Assembly (NCBI GenBank): GCA_010365115.1
Contig: JAAFGX010000017.1
Coordinates: 1-58,070 of the forward strand
Length of the DNA stretch: 58,070 bases
Reading direction: 5' to 3'
Origin: Paludibacter sp.
Lineage (GTDB): Bacteria > Bacteroidota > Bacteroidia > Bacteroidales > Paludibacteraceae
Positions within the stretch are counted from its first letter, which is position 1, and each line of letters begins with the position of its first letter. Position numbers and translations under genes: made by a program. A model generated the notes under the pieces. The model did not search any database. It was not told the origin of the DNA and worked only from the letters and a program-made list of their open reading frames with translations. Positions 44,724 through 53,365 of this stretch are shown here, in pieces.

Positions 44724-45020
44724 TTGAATATCATAAAAAGATTAGTTATTGAAAAAGATTCAACAGCAAAAATCTATTTATACGGCTCCAGAGCAAAAGG
44801 GAATGCCCGAAAAGATTCCGATTGGGATTTATTGATATTATTGAATAGAGACAAAATTACGTCTGATATTGAAAAAGAAATTACTAATAGTCTTTACGAT
44901 TTTGAATTTGAATCTGGTCAAATAATCAGTCCAATGGTTTATTCAGAAAAAGAATGGAATTCGAAATATAAAATTACTCCATTTTATAAAAACGTAATGC
45001 GTGAAGGACGGCTGTTATGA
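44724..45020 (+). CDS. Minimal nucleotidyltransferase (MNT) antitoxin of a HEPN/MNT pair
   Basis: 98 residues from a TTG start at 44724; no ATG or GTG is available between the promoter box and the conserved core. A CTG at 44703 would add KKKEDIL, which also resembles the family's N-terminus, so the true start is uncertain. The core is IYLYGSRAKGNARKDSDWDLLIL, with the GS motif and the two Asp of the polymerase-beta superfamily, and a third acidic residue likely further on. MNT proteins block their HEPN RNase partner, in some systems by adding AMP to it. The stop overlaps the HEPN start (ATGA). Confidence 0.8.
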   Translation: MNIIKRLVIEKDSTAKIYLYGSRAKGNARKDSDWDLLILLNRDKITSDIEKEITNSLYDFEFESGQIISPMVYSEKEWNSKYKITPFYKNVMREGRLL

Positions 45021-45426
45021 CCGAGTATAAATCTGACGATTACGCTAAATATAGAATTCAAAGGCGAAAGAAACTATCGAAGAAGTTGAAGTGTTGATCG
45101 AAAATAGTTTTTGGAATACAGCAATAAACAGAATGTATTATGCTTGTTTTTATTCTGTTTGTGCATTATTGGCAAGTCAGAATATCGATGCTTCAACTCA
45201 TGCGGGTGTGAGGCGACAATTTGGACAATTGTTAGTGAAAACCAGAAAAATTGACAAGATTTTAGCGAGGCATTTTACGAATATGTTCGAAAAGAGACAC
45301 AAAGGAGATTACAATGATTTTTTTGATTTCGATGAAACAACTGTAAAAGAACTTTTTCCCATTTCAAAGAAATTTATTGGAAAAATTGAAGAAATTATTA
45401 ATGAACAAATAAAAATAGAAAAATAA
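45017..45426 (+). pseudogene. HEPN-domain toxin gene with a one-base frameshift
   Basis: Starting at ATG 45017 (overlapping the MNT stop), the frame reads MTEYKSDDYAKYRIQR and then, after one missing base near 45062-45064 (CAAAGGCG, probably once CAAAGGGCG), the family sequence continues in the next frame as AKETIEEVEVLIENSFWNTA then NRMYYACFYSV. The catalytic HEPN motif is usually R-x4-6-H; here the C-terminal KRHKGDY stands at that place. The remaining open frame begins at 45091 and lacks the first helix. Either the toxin is dead, or the base is a sequencing error in a G run. Confidence 0.75.
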
Positions 45427-45428
45427 TC

Positions 45429-46451
45429 ATGGCAAAAACAACAGCTGAGGAGTTGAAATTCCCGACTTCTGATAAACTGAAAGCATTGCAACTGGCAATG
45501 GACAAAATTGATAAAGACCACGGAAAAGGAACCATCATGCGTATGGGTGACACCAAAGTGGAAGATATTTCATTTATTTCAAGTGGTTCAATAGGTTTGA
45601 ACGTGGCATTGGGAGTGGGTGGATATCCTCGTGGACGTGTAATTGAAATTTTCGGCCCAGAATCGTCGGGTAAAACAACTTTGGCTATTCATGCCATTGC
45701 CGAAGCACAAAAGGCTGGCGGTATAGCTGCATTTATAGATGCAGAACATGCGTTCGACCGTTTTTATGCCGAAAAATTGGGTGTAAATATAGAAGAATTA
45801 TTGATCTCACAACCCGATAATGGTGAGCAAGCGTTGGAAGTTGCCGATCAGTTGATTCGTTCGTCTGCTGTTGATATTGTGGTGATTGACTCGGTTGCAG
45901 CTTTAACTCCAAAAGCTGAGTTGGAAGGCGATATGGGTGATTCTAAAATGGGATTGCAAGCTCGTTTAATGTCGCAAGCTTTGCGTAAACTGACTGCCAA
46001 CATCAATAAAACTAATACAACTTGTATTTTCATTAACCAATTACGTGAAAAAATCGGTGTTATGTTCGGAAATCCTGAAACTACAACCGGTGGAAATGCA
46101 TTGAAATTCTATGCTTCTATTCGTTTGGATATACGTCGTATCGGTCAGTTGAAAGACGGCGATGAAGCGGTTGGAAACCAAACCCGTGTGAAAGTAGTGA
46201 AAAATAAAGTTGCACCGCCATTCCGCAAAGCAGAATTTGATATCATGTACGGTGAAGGAATTTCAAAAACAGGTGAAATTCTTGACTTGGGCGTGGAATA
46301 TGGAATAATCAAAAAAAGCGGTTCATGGTTTAGTTACGGAGAAACCAAACTGGCTCAGGGACGTGATGCTTCGAAAGCCTTGATTAAAGATAATCCTGAA
46401 TTATCAGCAGAATTGGAAGCGAAAATTGTAGCTGCGATTAAAGCAAAGTAA
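45429..46451 (+). CDS. recA: RecA recombinase
   Basis: 340 residues. The ATP-binding [14 protein letters not shown] (Walker A), [22 protein letters not shown] (Walker B and loop 1 region; two motifs), and loop 2 [23 protein letters not shown] region are all standard. It forms filaments on single-stranded DNA for homologous recombination and triggers the SOS response through LexA cleavage. The start is two bases after the HEPN stop, so recA may be partly transcribed from the toxin-antitoxin promoter. Confidence 0.98.
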   Translation: MAKTTAEELKFPTSDKLKALQLAMDKIDKDHGKGTIMRMGDTKVEDISFISSGSIGLNVALGVGGYPRGRVIEIFGPESSGKTTLAIHAIAEAQKAGGIAAFIDAEHAFDRFYAEKLGVNIEELLISQPDNGEQALEVADQLIRSSAVDIVVIDSVAALTPKAELEGDMGDSKMGLQARLMSQALRKLTANINKTNTTCIFINQLREKIGVMFGNPETTTGGNALKFYASIRLDIRRIGQLKDGDEAVGNQTRVKVVKNKVAPPFRKAEFDIMYGEGISKTGEILDLGVEYGIIKKSGSWFSYGETKLAQGRDASKALIKDNPELSAELEAKIVAAIKAK

Positions 46452-46469
46452 ATATAACAATATAGTAAG

Positions 46470-46502
46470 AAACAGGCTGTCCCATTCTTGAGACAGCCTG
46501 TT
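46470..46502. terminator. Hairpin between convergent recA and cyclophilin genes
   Basis: AACAGGCTGTC and GACAGCCTGTT around a 10-nt loop. T runs are weak on both sides, so it may be a bidirectional or Rho-assisted end. Confidence 0.6.
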
Positions 46503-46525
46503 CTGATTTAAAAACCATAGCCATA

Positions 46526-47347
46526 TTAGTTTATCCATTTTGCTTTTATGACTTTTATATCCTTCATAGGTCTGTCATTTCGTCCTGTTTTTGTTTTTGA
46601 AATTTTTTCTACAATATCCAACCCTTCAATCACTTCGCCGAAAACAGTATATTCTCCATCGAGGTGTGGTGTTCCACCCAGCGTTTTGTAATCAATACGT
46701 TGTTGTTCCGTAAATTTGTATGTTGGATTTTTTGCTATTTCTGATCGAACTTCTTCTAAAATGGAGTTTTGTAAGCTGTCTGATTTTATAAGATTCCGAT
46801 CTTGACGATATTTTTTTAATTCATTTTGTTTTGTTTTTAGTTTTTCCTGAAACAGTTTAGCTTCAAATTTAAGTCCGTTGTTTTTTTCCATCACATTCAG
46901 TTCCTCCTCAGAAAAGACACGCCCCTGAATAATGTAAAACTGACAGCCTGACGAAGCTTTTTTTGGGTTAGTCATATCACCTTGCCGGGCGGCTGCTAAT
47001 GCTCCACGCTTATGATAATACTGTGGATATGCGAATTCAGCAGGAATAGTATAACCAACATCACCCGAGCCTAACATGGCTCCCGGCATTGCTTTTTTAG
47101 ATTCGGGATCGCCCGCTTGTATCATAAAGTCGGCAATCACGCGATGAAATAATACACCATCATAAAAGCCATTATTTACCAACTTCATAAAATTATCTCT
47201 ATGTTTGGGAGTTTCGGGATATAATTTTACAATTATTTTTCCATAATTTGTTTCAAAACTTACCGTTGGTGACAGTACATTTTTTTTTGCACACGATTCT
47301 GAAAGAATCATCACTGTTGCTAAAATCATTATTATACATTTTTTCAT
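46526..47347 (-). CDS. Cyclophilin-type peptidyl-prolyl isomerase, lipoprotein
   Basis: 273 residues from ATG 47347; the frame is open further upstream (to 47536), but that stretch crosses the intergenic region and lacks conservation. The signal peptide IIMILATVMILSESC ends in a lipobox Cys, so it is a periplasm-facing lipoprotein. Cyclophilin motifs are NFMKLVNNGFYDGVLFHRVI, FMIQAGDP, SSGCQFYII and TVFGEVIEGLDIV. A charged helical insertion of about 70 residues (about 150-220) interrupts the core, as is common in Bacteroidetes cyclophilins. Confidence 0.9.
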   Translation of the reverse strand: MKKCIIMILATVMILSESCAKKNVLSPTVSFETNYGKIIVKLYPETPKHRDNFMKLVNNGFYDGVLFHRVIADFMIQAGDPESKKAMPGAMLGSGDVGYTIPAEFAYPQYYHKRGALAAARQGDMTNPKKASSGCQFYIIQGRVFSEEELNVMEKNNGLKFEAKLFQEKLKTKQNELKKYRQDRNLIKSDSLQNSILEEVRSEIAKNPTYKFTEQQRIDYKTLGGTPHLDGEYTVFGEVIEGLDIVEKISKTKTGRNDRPMKDIKVIKAKWIN

Positions 47348-47505
47348 AACACAGAAACTTAAGTTTATATTTATTTTGTTGAAGCGCAAAAGTAAAGAAA
47401 AATAGCCTTTTATAATAAAAAATCGACTAAATATTTCAGATTTGTATTTCTTGAAGGGATTAATTTTATATATTTGTAGCTTAAAAATATTAAAATAAAA
47501 TAAAT

Positions 47506-48456
47506 ATGTATGAATCCCTACTGCAACTAGATCCAATTCGTATCAATTTCTCTGCATCAGGAATGCATATTATTAATATTATTCTCGGTTTTATTATGTT
47601 TGGAGTTGCATTAGGAATTAAACCAAATCAGTTCAAAGAACTCATAAAAGATCCAAGATCAACTATTATTGGGCTAACTTCGCAGGTTTTTTTTCTACCA
47701 CTCGTAACATTTATTCTGGTTGTTGTCCTTAATAAATTTATAACTCCCACAGTGGCAATGGGAATGATATTAGTGGCCGCTTGTCCGGGCGGTAATATCT
47801 CTAATTTTATGTCATCCTTGTCAAAAGCAAATACCGAACTTTCCATTGGTCTTACTGCTTCAACTACATTATTGGCAACAATTACCACTCCTTTCAACTT
47901 TGCATTTTGGGGAAGTATGTATATGAATTTTATTAGTAATCGAACTTCCGGCTCTATTCTGCAACCATTGGAAATTGATAATGCACAGATGTTTCAAACG
48001 GTTTTTATTTTATTAGGAATTCCATTGATTATTGGAATTCTTTTTGCAAGATATTTTCCAAAAATCACAGATAAGTTGAAAAAACCTATTCAATACCTCT
48101 CCATCATCTTCTTTCTGGCAATGGTTGGTTTAGCATTTGCAAATAATTTACAATTATTTTTGAAACACATTTATTATGTCTTTTTTATTGTCCTGATACA
48201 TAATTTATTAGCTTTCTCAACAGGATATTCAATAGCTTCAATTTTCAAAGTGCCGAATCGCGACCGTCGAACAATCACTATTGAAACCGGAATCCAGAAT
48301 TCAGGGCTTGGTTTAGTATTGCTTTTTAATGCCAAAATATTTCCACACGATTTGGCGTTGGGCGGAATGCTTTTTATTACTGCCTGGTGGGGTATCTGGC
48401 ATATTATTTCGGGCTTATCGGTAGCTGCTTATTGGTCAAGGAAAAATCCCGAATAA
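47506..48456 (+). CDS. Bile acid:sodium symporter family (BASS) transporter
   Basis: 316 residues with about nine to ten membrane helices. The family core VAACPGGNISNFMSSLSKAN near residues 86-105 and ETGIQNSGLGLVLL near 265 mark the two crossover regions that bind Na+ and the organic anion. Bacterial members move bile acids, pantoate or other acids; the substrate here is unknown. The next gene, an acyltransferase, starts 38 bp downstream on the same strand. Confidence 0.9.
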   Translation: MYESLLQLDPIRINFSASGMHIINIILGFIMFGVALGIKPNQFKELIKDPRSTIIGLTSQVFFLPLVTFILVVVLNKFITPTVAMGMILVAACPGGNISNFMSSLSKANTELSIGLTASTTLLATITTPFNFAFWGSMYMNFISNRTSGSILQPLEIDNAQMFQTVFILLGIPLIIGILFARYFPKITDKLKKPIQYLSIIFFLAMVGLAFANNLQLFLKHIYYVFFIVLIHNLLAFSTGYSIASIFKVPNRDRRTITIETGIQNSGLGLVLLFNAKIFPHDLALGGMLFITAWWGIWHIISGLSVAAYWSRKNPE

Positions 48457-48494
48457 TTATCTGAATTTAAATATTGCATTCAATTAAAATTATA

Positions 48495-49838
48495 ATGTCC
48501 GAAATTTACGAATCCACTTTTTCTTTTAGTCTTGTAAAAAAATACGTTCATTTTACGCTCAGGCGTTTTTTTAGTGAGTTTATTGTAATTGGCAAGGAAA
48601 ATATCCCTGCCGATGTTCCTGTGATTTTCGCCCCAAATCATAACAACGCATTGATAGATGCACTCGCCATACATGTGGCAGCCCCCGAAGATTTACCGAT
48701 TGTATTTTTGGCGCGTGCCGACATTTTTAAGAATAAAACGGTAGCTAAATTTCTTCGGTTTTGTAAAATGATGCCCGCATTTCGTATGCGCGACGGAATA
48801 GAAAACCTGGAAAAAAATAATGATGTTTTCACAAAATGTGTGAATGTTCTTCAGCATAAAAAACCGCTTGGCATAATGCCCGAAGGTAATCAAGGTGAGA
48901 AACGTCAGATTAGACCGCTTCTTAAGGGCATATTCAGGATTGCATTTACGGCTCAGGAAAATCATGGAATAAATCCGTATGTAAAAATAATACCTGTTGG
49001 AATTGATTATGGTGATTTTACAAAATCGCAAAAACACATTATTCTCAGTTTTGGCAAGCCCATAGAGGTTTCAGATTATATGACCGAATTTATTGAAAAT
49101 CCGGTAAAGGCAACCAACGAAATTCGAAACCGGCTCAAAAATGATTTATCCAATCTTACCGTTAATTTAGCCACAGAAACTTATTACGATTGCTATGAAA
49201 CGGCTACAGAAGTCACAAATCGCACCTTTCAAAAAAAAACAAAACAAACTGAATCTACTGTTTCACTTTTTGTTGCACAACAACGTATAGCCGAAAGGTT
49301 AATTGATATTGAAAGAAACGAACCGGAAACAATCCTTTTGCTGGATACGATGTGCAAAGAGTACAATACCCTATTAAAGAAAATGAATTTGAAAACTCCT
49401 ATTTTGGAGAATGCGCCTTATAAGCCATTATCTTTGATTCTTGAATTTTGCTGTCTTTTTATAACTTCAATTTTATTTATTTCTGGTTTTATTTTAAATT
49501 TTCTTCCTTTTTTCACCCCTGTTTTTCTTCGAAAATACTTATTTAAAACTCAATACTCCGGATTTTTTTGTTCGTTGCATTATGGCTTGGGACTTATCAC
49601 ATTTCCATTTTTTTATGTCTTGCAAACCATTTTATTTTCAACGTTCACAGGTTTGTCGTGGTGGTTGGTTTTCGTATTTTTTATGTTTCAATACTTTCTG
49701 GGAAAGTTTGCAATATCATGGAATAGCAGAACCAAAAAATTCCTTGCAAAATTAAGGTGTGAAAAATATCTAAAATCGTCACTTCTCAATCGAACTCAGG
49801 AATTGCGATTTAAGATAATACAATTGGTAAATTCATAA
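48495..49838 (+). CDS. Membrane-bound glycerol-3-phosphate/lysophospholipid acyltransferase-like protein
   Basis: 447 residues from ATG 48495 (MSEIYEST); an earlier in-frame ATG at 48474 adds seven residues and is less likely. The acyltransferase block has APNHNNALIDAL (H-x5-D as written, one residue longer than the classical H-x4-D, as seen in some GPAT-like enzymes), AFRMRDGIENLEKN and the MPEGNQGEKRQIRP substrate motif. A C-terminal half with three or four membrane helices (about 315-415) follows. Larger than plain PlsC. It may acylate glycerol-3-phosphate or a glycolipid precursor. Confidence 0.8.
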   Translation: MSEIYESTFSFSLVKKYVHFTLRRFFSEFIVIGKENIPADVPVIFAPNHNNALIDALAIHVAAPEDLPIVFLARADIFKNKTVAKFLRFCKMMPAFRMRDGIENLEKNNDVFTKCVNVLQHKKPLGIMPEGNQGEKRQIRPLLKGIFRIAFTAQENHGINPYVKIIPVGIDYGDFTKSQKHIILSFGKPIEVSDYMTEFIENPVKATNEIRNRLKNDLSNLTVNLATETYYDCYETATEVTNRTFQKKTKQTESTVSLFVAQQRIAERLIDIERNEPETILLLDTMCKEYNTLLKKMNLKTPILENAPYKPLSLILEFCCLFITSILFISGFILNFLPFFTPVFLRKYLFKTQYSGFFCSLHYGLGLITFPFFYVLQTILFSTFTGLSWWLVFVFFMFQYFLGKFAISWNSRTKKFLAKLRCEKYLKSSLLNRTQELRFKIIQLVNS

Positions 49839-49873
49839 AGAAAGGAGAAATTCCATGTTCTCCTTTCTTTTAT
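49838..49873 (+). terminator. Rho-independent terminator
   Basis: AAGAAAGGAGAA and TTCTCCTTTCTT around an 8-nt loop, with a T-rich tail and starting at the acyltransferase stop codon. Confidence 0.8.
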
Positions 49874-49890
49874 ACAATGCAAAATCAGTA

Positions 49891-51081
49891 TTATTTTTTC
49901 TGGAGGTCATTTTTATAGTAATCTCTCATAATTCTGCGAACCATTGGTCGGTAATAGTCCCAGAAGAAACTGATTCGTTCCTGAGCATCATTTCTATACG
50001 AAAATCCACTGAATACTTCTATCCATTTGAATTTAGCTGAATTTAAACCAATAGGACTGTCACAAAAATCACCAGCAAAATAATGGAATTTATAATCTGT
50101 GCTGTCGTGTTCAATCACAGCAGGGAAAATCTCAGGTATTCCATACTCTTTGAGCAATTTTCTACCGGTGGAATTAGGGCTTAATTTGTATTTCGATACT
50201 ATATCATTCTCTTTTTCAGTACTAATAATATCGAACCAAAATGGAAATTTCATTTCTGAAGGTAATCCGTATTTTCTCATGTATTTTTCTGAGGTATAGA
50301 TTACAGGCAAGTCATAACTTAGATGAGTACTATCTTCTAAAATTTCAATTCTGTCATCACTCCTGACAAATACAATTCCAGATTTTTTATAAGGCCAGAT
50401 GTTTTGATGTTGATCTAAATAATTTTTTTTCATCCACCTAGGCAATTCTTTATTAACTGTTGTGTCCAGGGTTTCATAATATCTTCCAACCCATCCCGAC
50501 CATTTCATATTAAATTCATTTTCGAAATCGCTTTTTACTTCAGTGGTTGTAGGCGAAGCGATAAGATTAAACTCTGTAAGTATAAGTTTTCGTTGTACCT
50601 TCATTTTTTTTAGCAAATAAAGTTCGCTAGATGTCATTCCTCCATAAATTTTACGGGTATGCTCCAACGAATTATCAACTCCGTTTATTTTATCTACTTC
50701 GGGGTATTGTTCGTGCCATTCACCTTCGTAAATCCCATATAGGTCGGTGTAATAAACCATGTCGTAAGTATTTGCCAGTGAATCGAGCGAACTTATGGAC
50801 TGTTGATTAAAATCTTTTATTTTGTATGCACCACTATCATTGGGAAAAAATCCAAAGTAATCGGTATCGCTTTTATATGCACCTTTTTTTGAGTGAACAT
50901 AATTATCGTGTTTTAAAATCCAACTAAACGAAATATGTTCCTGCCCTCTCGAAGTGAGTACTGTTTTGTCCAGAATTAATACGTTTATTTTTTTTTTAGG
51001 AGTAAACGCCCAAAGAAAAAACATAAGAAGTGGACTTATAAATAATAAAATCAAAAATGCTCCGAATATTTTTTTTATCAT
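49891..51081 (-). CDS. Membrane-anchored protein of unknown function
   Basis: 396 residues from ATG 51081. One N-terminal membrane segment (IFGAFLILLFISPLLMFFLW) anchors a large extracytoplasmic domain. I recognise no catalytic family with certainty. The first soluble stretch, KINVLILDKTVLTSRGQEH, then the SWILKHDNYVH and YDMVYYTDLYGIY segments, look like the alternating strands of an alpha/beta fold, perhaps related to ThuA or glutamine-amidotransferase-like domains. It is rich in Tyr and Trp. Downstream of a Wzz-like and a rhomboid gene on the same strand, so an envelope role is plausible. Confidence 0.7.
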   Translation of the reverse strand: MIKKIFGAFLILLFISPLLMFFLWAFTPKKKINVLILDKTVLTSRGQEHISFSWILKHDNYVHSKKGAYKSDTDYFGFFPNDSGAYKIKDFNQQSISSLDSLANTYDMVYYTDLYGIYEGEWHEQYPEVDKINGVDNSLEHTRKIYGGMTSSELYLLKKMKVQRKLILTEFNLIASPTTTEVKSDFENEFNMKWSGWVGRYYETLDTTVNKELPRWMKKNYLDQHQNIWPYKKSGIVFVRSDDRIEILEDSTHLSYDLPVIYTSEKYMRKYGLPSEMKFPFWFDIISTEKENDIVSKYKLSPNSTGRKLLKEYGIPEIFPAVIEHDSTDYKFHYFAGDFCDSPIGLNSAKFKWIEVFSGFSYRNDAQERISFFWDYYRPMVRRIMRDYYKNDLQKK

Positions 51082-51264
51082 AATAATCAATTATAAAGAT
51101 TGGTTGTATTTGAATCGATTTTTCATATTGTTCACATAAGTATAGTTTGCAATATTGATTAATGAAAATATTTGTAATTTTAAATTGTTACAATTTTATA
51201 AACATTCACAATTCTATTTTTGTTCGTTTTTTTTATTCAGTAGATTTGTTATAGGTTTATTTTA

Positions 51265-51298
51265 AAATAGAAAAGGGTTTGCAATAACTTGCAAACCC
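51265..51298 (-). terminator. Terminator of the Wzz-like gene
   Basis: GGGTTTGCAA and TTGCAAACCC around TAAC; on the minus strand it is followed by TTTTCTATTTT. Confidence 0.8.
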
Positions 51299-51338
51299 AA
51301 TTAATTATCAATATCTTATGAAATAACTTGTAGCTTAA

Positions 51339-52301
51339 TTAGCTGTTCAAAAATTTTAATGTTTTCTTATAATTTTCTGTTATTAATGCAAGAAATAAAG
51401 CTAGAAAATATCCAATAATGATGCCATATACTCCATATTTAACTCTTCCGTTCAGTGGAACTGGATTTACAACGAAACTTGCAGGGATTTCGATGGGTTG
51501 ATTATAGTTTGATAATTTAAATTCAGCTACCGATTTAATTTCCTGTAATCGCAACAATTCCCCATAAAAAAGTTGTTTGTGTTGTTCACCAATCAACAAT
51601 CTATTATTATCAAAGCGCAATTGTTTTTCATTCTCTTTAAAATAGGAAATGCTGGCTAGGCTGTCTATGCGTTTTAATTCTAAATCGCAAAGTCGTATTT
51701 GCTGTATATATTCATTTTTCTTAACACCAAATTGTGATTTTAATACATTGTTGTTGTTGAAAAAGTTTAACAATGCAGTCTGGACCTGAGGGACTTGGGC
51801 TATGCTTTTAATTTGCATTCGGAGATAAATCCTATCACGCATCCTAACATTGACGGTGTCGGTAAGTGAATGGTTTTTTTTGAAATCAATTTTGTCGGCA
51901 ACGCTATCTCTCATATAATCGATAACATAATAAGAGTTTATGCTTGCAATATTCTTTGCAATACTATCCGGTAACGAAAGCTTTGTAGCTAATGATATTA
52001 ATTTGTTTGATGATAATGAATTCTCTAGTTGTTTCGATACTTCCTTTACAGTTTGAGCATCACTTCCATAGATCATTACCATTGCATCTGCGTTGTAAGT
52101 TCTAACGGATTTACGAGCCATGTATTGTCCTATGGCAACACAAATCACAACTAAAATAATAAGTGAAATTTTGTGTCTGAAACTAATGCGTAACATTTCT
52201 ACAAAAAAATGGATTAGTCTGTTGCCTGTTTTCTTAAACCATCCAAAAACAAGCGCAATAAGTTGCAGTAGATTAATTTCTTTAGAGTTGTTCTCTTCCA
52301 T
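51339..52301 (-). CDS. Wzz-like polysaccharide chain-length/co-polymerase protein
   Basis: 320 residues. Membrane helices near 45-62 (ISLIILVVICVAIGQYMA) and 290-310 (YGVYGIIIGYFLALFLALI) bracket a periplasmic domain with long helices (about 195-255), and a PVPLNGRVKYG segment precedes the second helix. This is the layout of Wzz/PCP proteins that set the length of O-antigen or capsule chains. No tyrosine-kinase domain is fused. No polymerase or flippase genes lie in the window, so its pathway is unknown. Confidence 0.8.
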   Translation of the reverse strand: MEENNSKEINLLQLIALVFGWFKKTGNRLIHFFVEMLRISFRHKISLIILVVICVAIGQYMARKSVRTYNADAMVMIYGSDAQTVKEVSKQLENSLSSNKLISLATKLSLPDSIAKNIASINSYYVIDYMRDSVADKIDFKKNHSLTDTVNVRMRDRIYLRMQIKSIAQVPQVQTALLNFFNNNNVLKSQFGVKKNEYIQQIRLCDLELKRIDSLASISYFKENEKQLRFDNNRLLIGEQHKQLFYGELLRLQEIKSVAEFKLSNYNQPIEIPASFVVNPVPLNGRVKYGVYGIIIGYFLALFLALITENYKKTLKFLNS

Positions 52302-52353
52302 ATTATGTTTTTTTAAATTATATTTTATTTAATTCTATTGTAGTTGCAATGTA

Positions 52354-53016
52354 TTAGATTTCAGATAGTTCTTCTTCATTATACGAATTAATATCAATTT
52401 CCTCTTCTTCATCCCATATCACAATTGGCTTTTGTGGGCCGCTATTTTTATACCAAATTGACAATAATAGACCAACTATACCTCCCGATAAATGACCTTC
52501 CCATGAAATAGGATCATGTGTTTGCCACGGGAAAATATGCCAAACCATGCTGCCGTAAACAAATGATACGGCCAACGAAATGGCAATCAACGGAACATGT
52601 TTTCTAATAATTCCACTAAAAAAAAGAAAAAAAGCCAACGAATACACCAATCCACTTGCTCCTATATGCCAGTTTTCTCTACCAATAGTCCAAAGGATAA
52701 TTCCACTTAAAACGTATGATATCAATAAAATCCTGTTGGCTATCTCGTTGTAGAAATAGTATAATAAACTGCCAAGAATTACAAAAGATATTATATTATT
52801 TACAATGTGACTCCAATCTGCATGTACAAAAATGATACTGAAAATGCCGGGAAGACTTTCAAATCTGCGTGGAAAAATTCCCGCAGTATGAAAATCCCAA
52901 TTCATACCTTTTTCTACTATAAAACTCAATATCATCAATATCCCAATTGCAAAGGGGATAAAAATAGCATAATAAAAATGACGTTTTTGATATGAGGGAT
53001 TTGAATTAAATGGCAT
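52354..53016 (-). CDS. Rhomboid-family intramembrane serine protease
   Basis: 220 residues from ATG 53016; eight further codons upstream overlap a TAACTTTG promoter box and are unlikely to be translated. Six membrane segments; the catalytic Ser is in HIGASGLVYS (GxSG motif) and the His in SWEGHLSGGIVG. HADWSHIVNNI gives the conserved loop and His/Asn pair. The acidic C-terminal tail (WDEEEEIDINSYNEEELSE region) is cytosolic. Cleaves membrane proteins within the bilayer; targets unknown. Confidence 0.9.
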   Translation of the reverse strand: MPFNSNPSYQKRHFYYAIFIPFAIGILMILSFIVEKGMNWDFHTAGIFPRRFESLPGIFSIIFVHADWSHIVNNIISFVILGSLLYYFYNEIANRILLISYVLSGIILWTIGRENWHIGASGLVYSLAFFLFFSGIIRKHVPLIAISLAVSFVYGSMVWHIFPWQTHDPISWEGHLSGGIVGLLLSIWYKNSGPQKPIVIWDEEEEIDINSYNEEELSEI

Positions 53017-53040
53017 TGTAAAGTTTTCTTTTCTATGCAA

Positions 53041-53365
53041 AGTTATAAAAACTTCGGTAAGTTAACGTATAATTTAAATAAATAGTATATTTTTGAAAAA
53101 TAAAAAATATACTATTATAAAAGAAGACGATAAAACATAATTTAAATCACCTATTATCAAATAGTTAATCTTTGTGAATTGTGTTTGTTTGTAATTACTT
53201 CTCAATTTTTACAAAAAAAGAACTTTTCTATTTCGTATTTATTTTTTATATTGCAGTCGAAATAGAAATTTATTAAACTTTGTTATAGATCAGAGTTAAT
53301 ATTGCTCTTACTATGATTGATTTTAATTCTGATGTGTTTAAAGTAATATATTTTAAATTTTTTTT
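53041..53365. promoter_or_regulatory. Divergent promoter region of rhomboid and glycogen genes
   Basis: A 325-bp, very AT-rich gap. The minus strand has TAACTTTG just before the rhomboid gene (about 53037-53046). For the debranching-enzyme gene no clear TAnnTTTG box is seen; a run of eight T residues lies immediately upstream of its ATG. Confidence 0.4.

Noticed and set aside
45091..45426. HEPN gene starting at 45091
   Set aside because: The conserved N-terminal helix lies upstream in another frame and overlaps the MNT stop, so the gene begins at 45017 and is frameshifted.
46526..47536. Longer cyclophilin start at 47536
   Set aside because: The extension crosses the divergent promoter region, and the lipoprotein signal peptide begins at the later ATG (47347).
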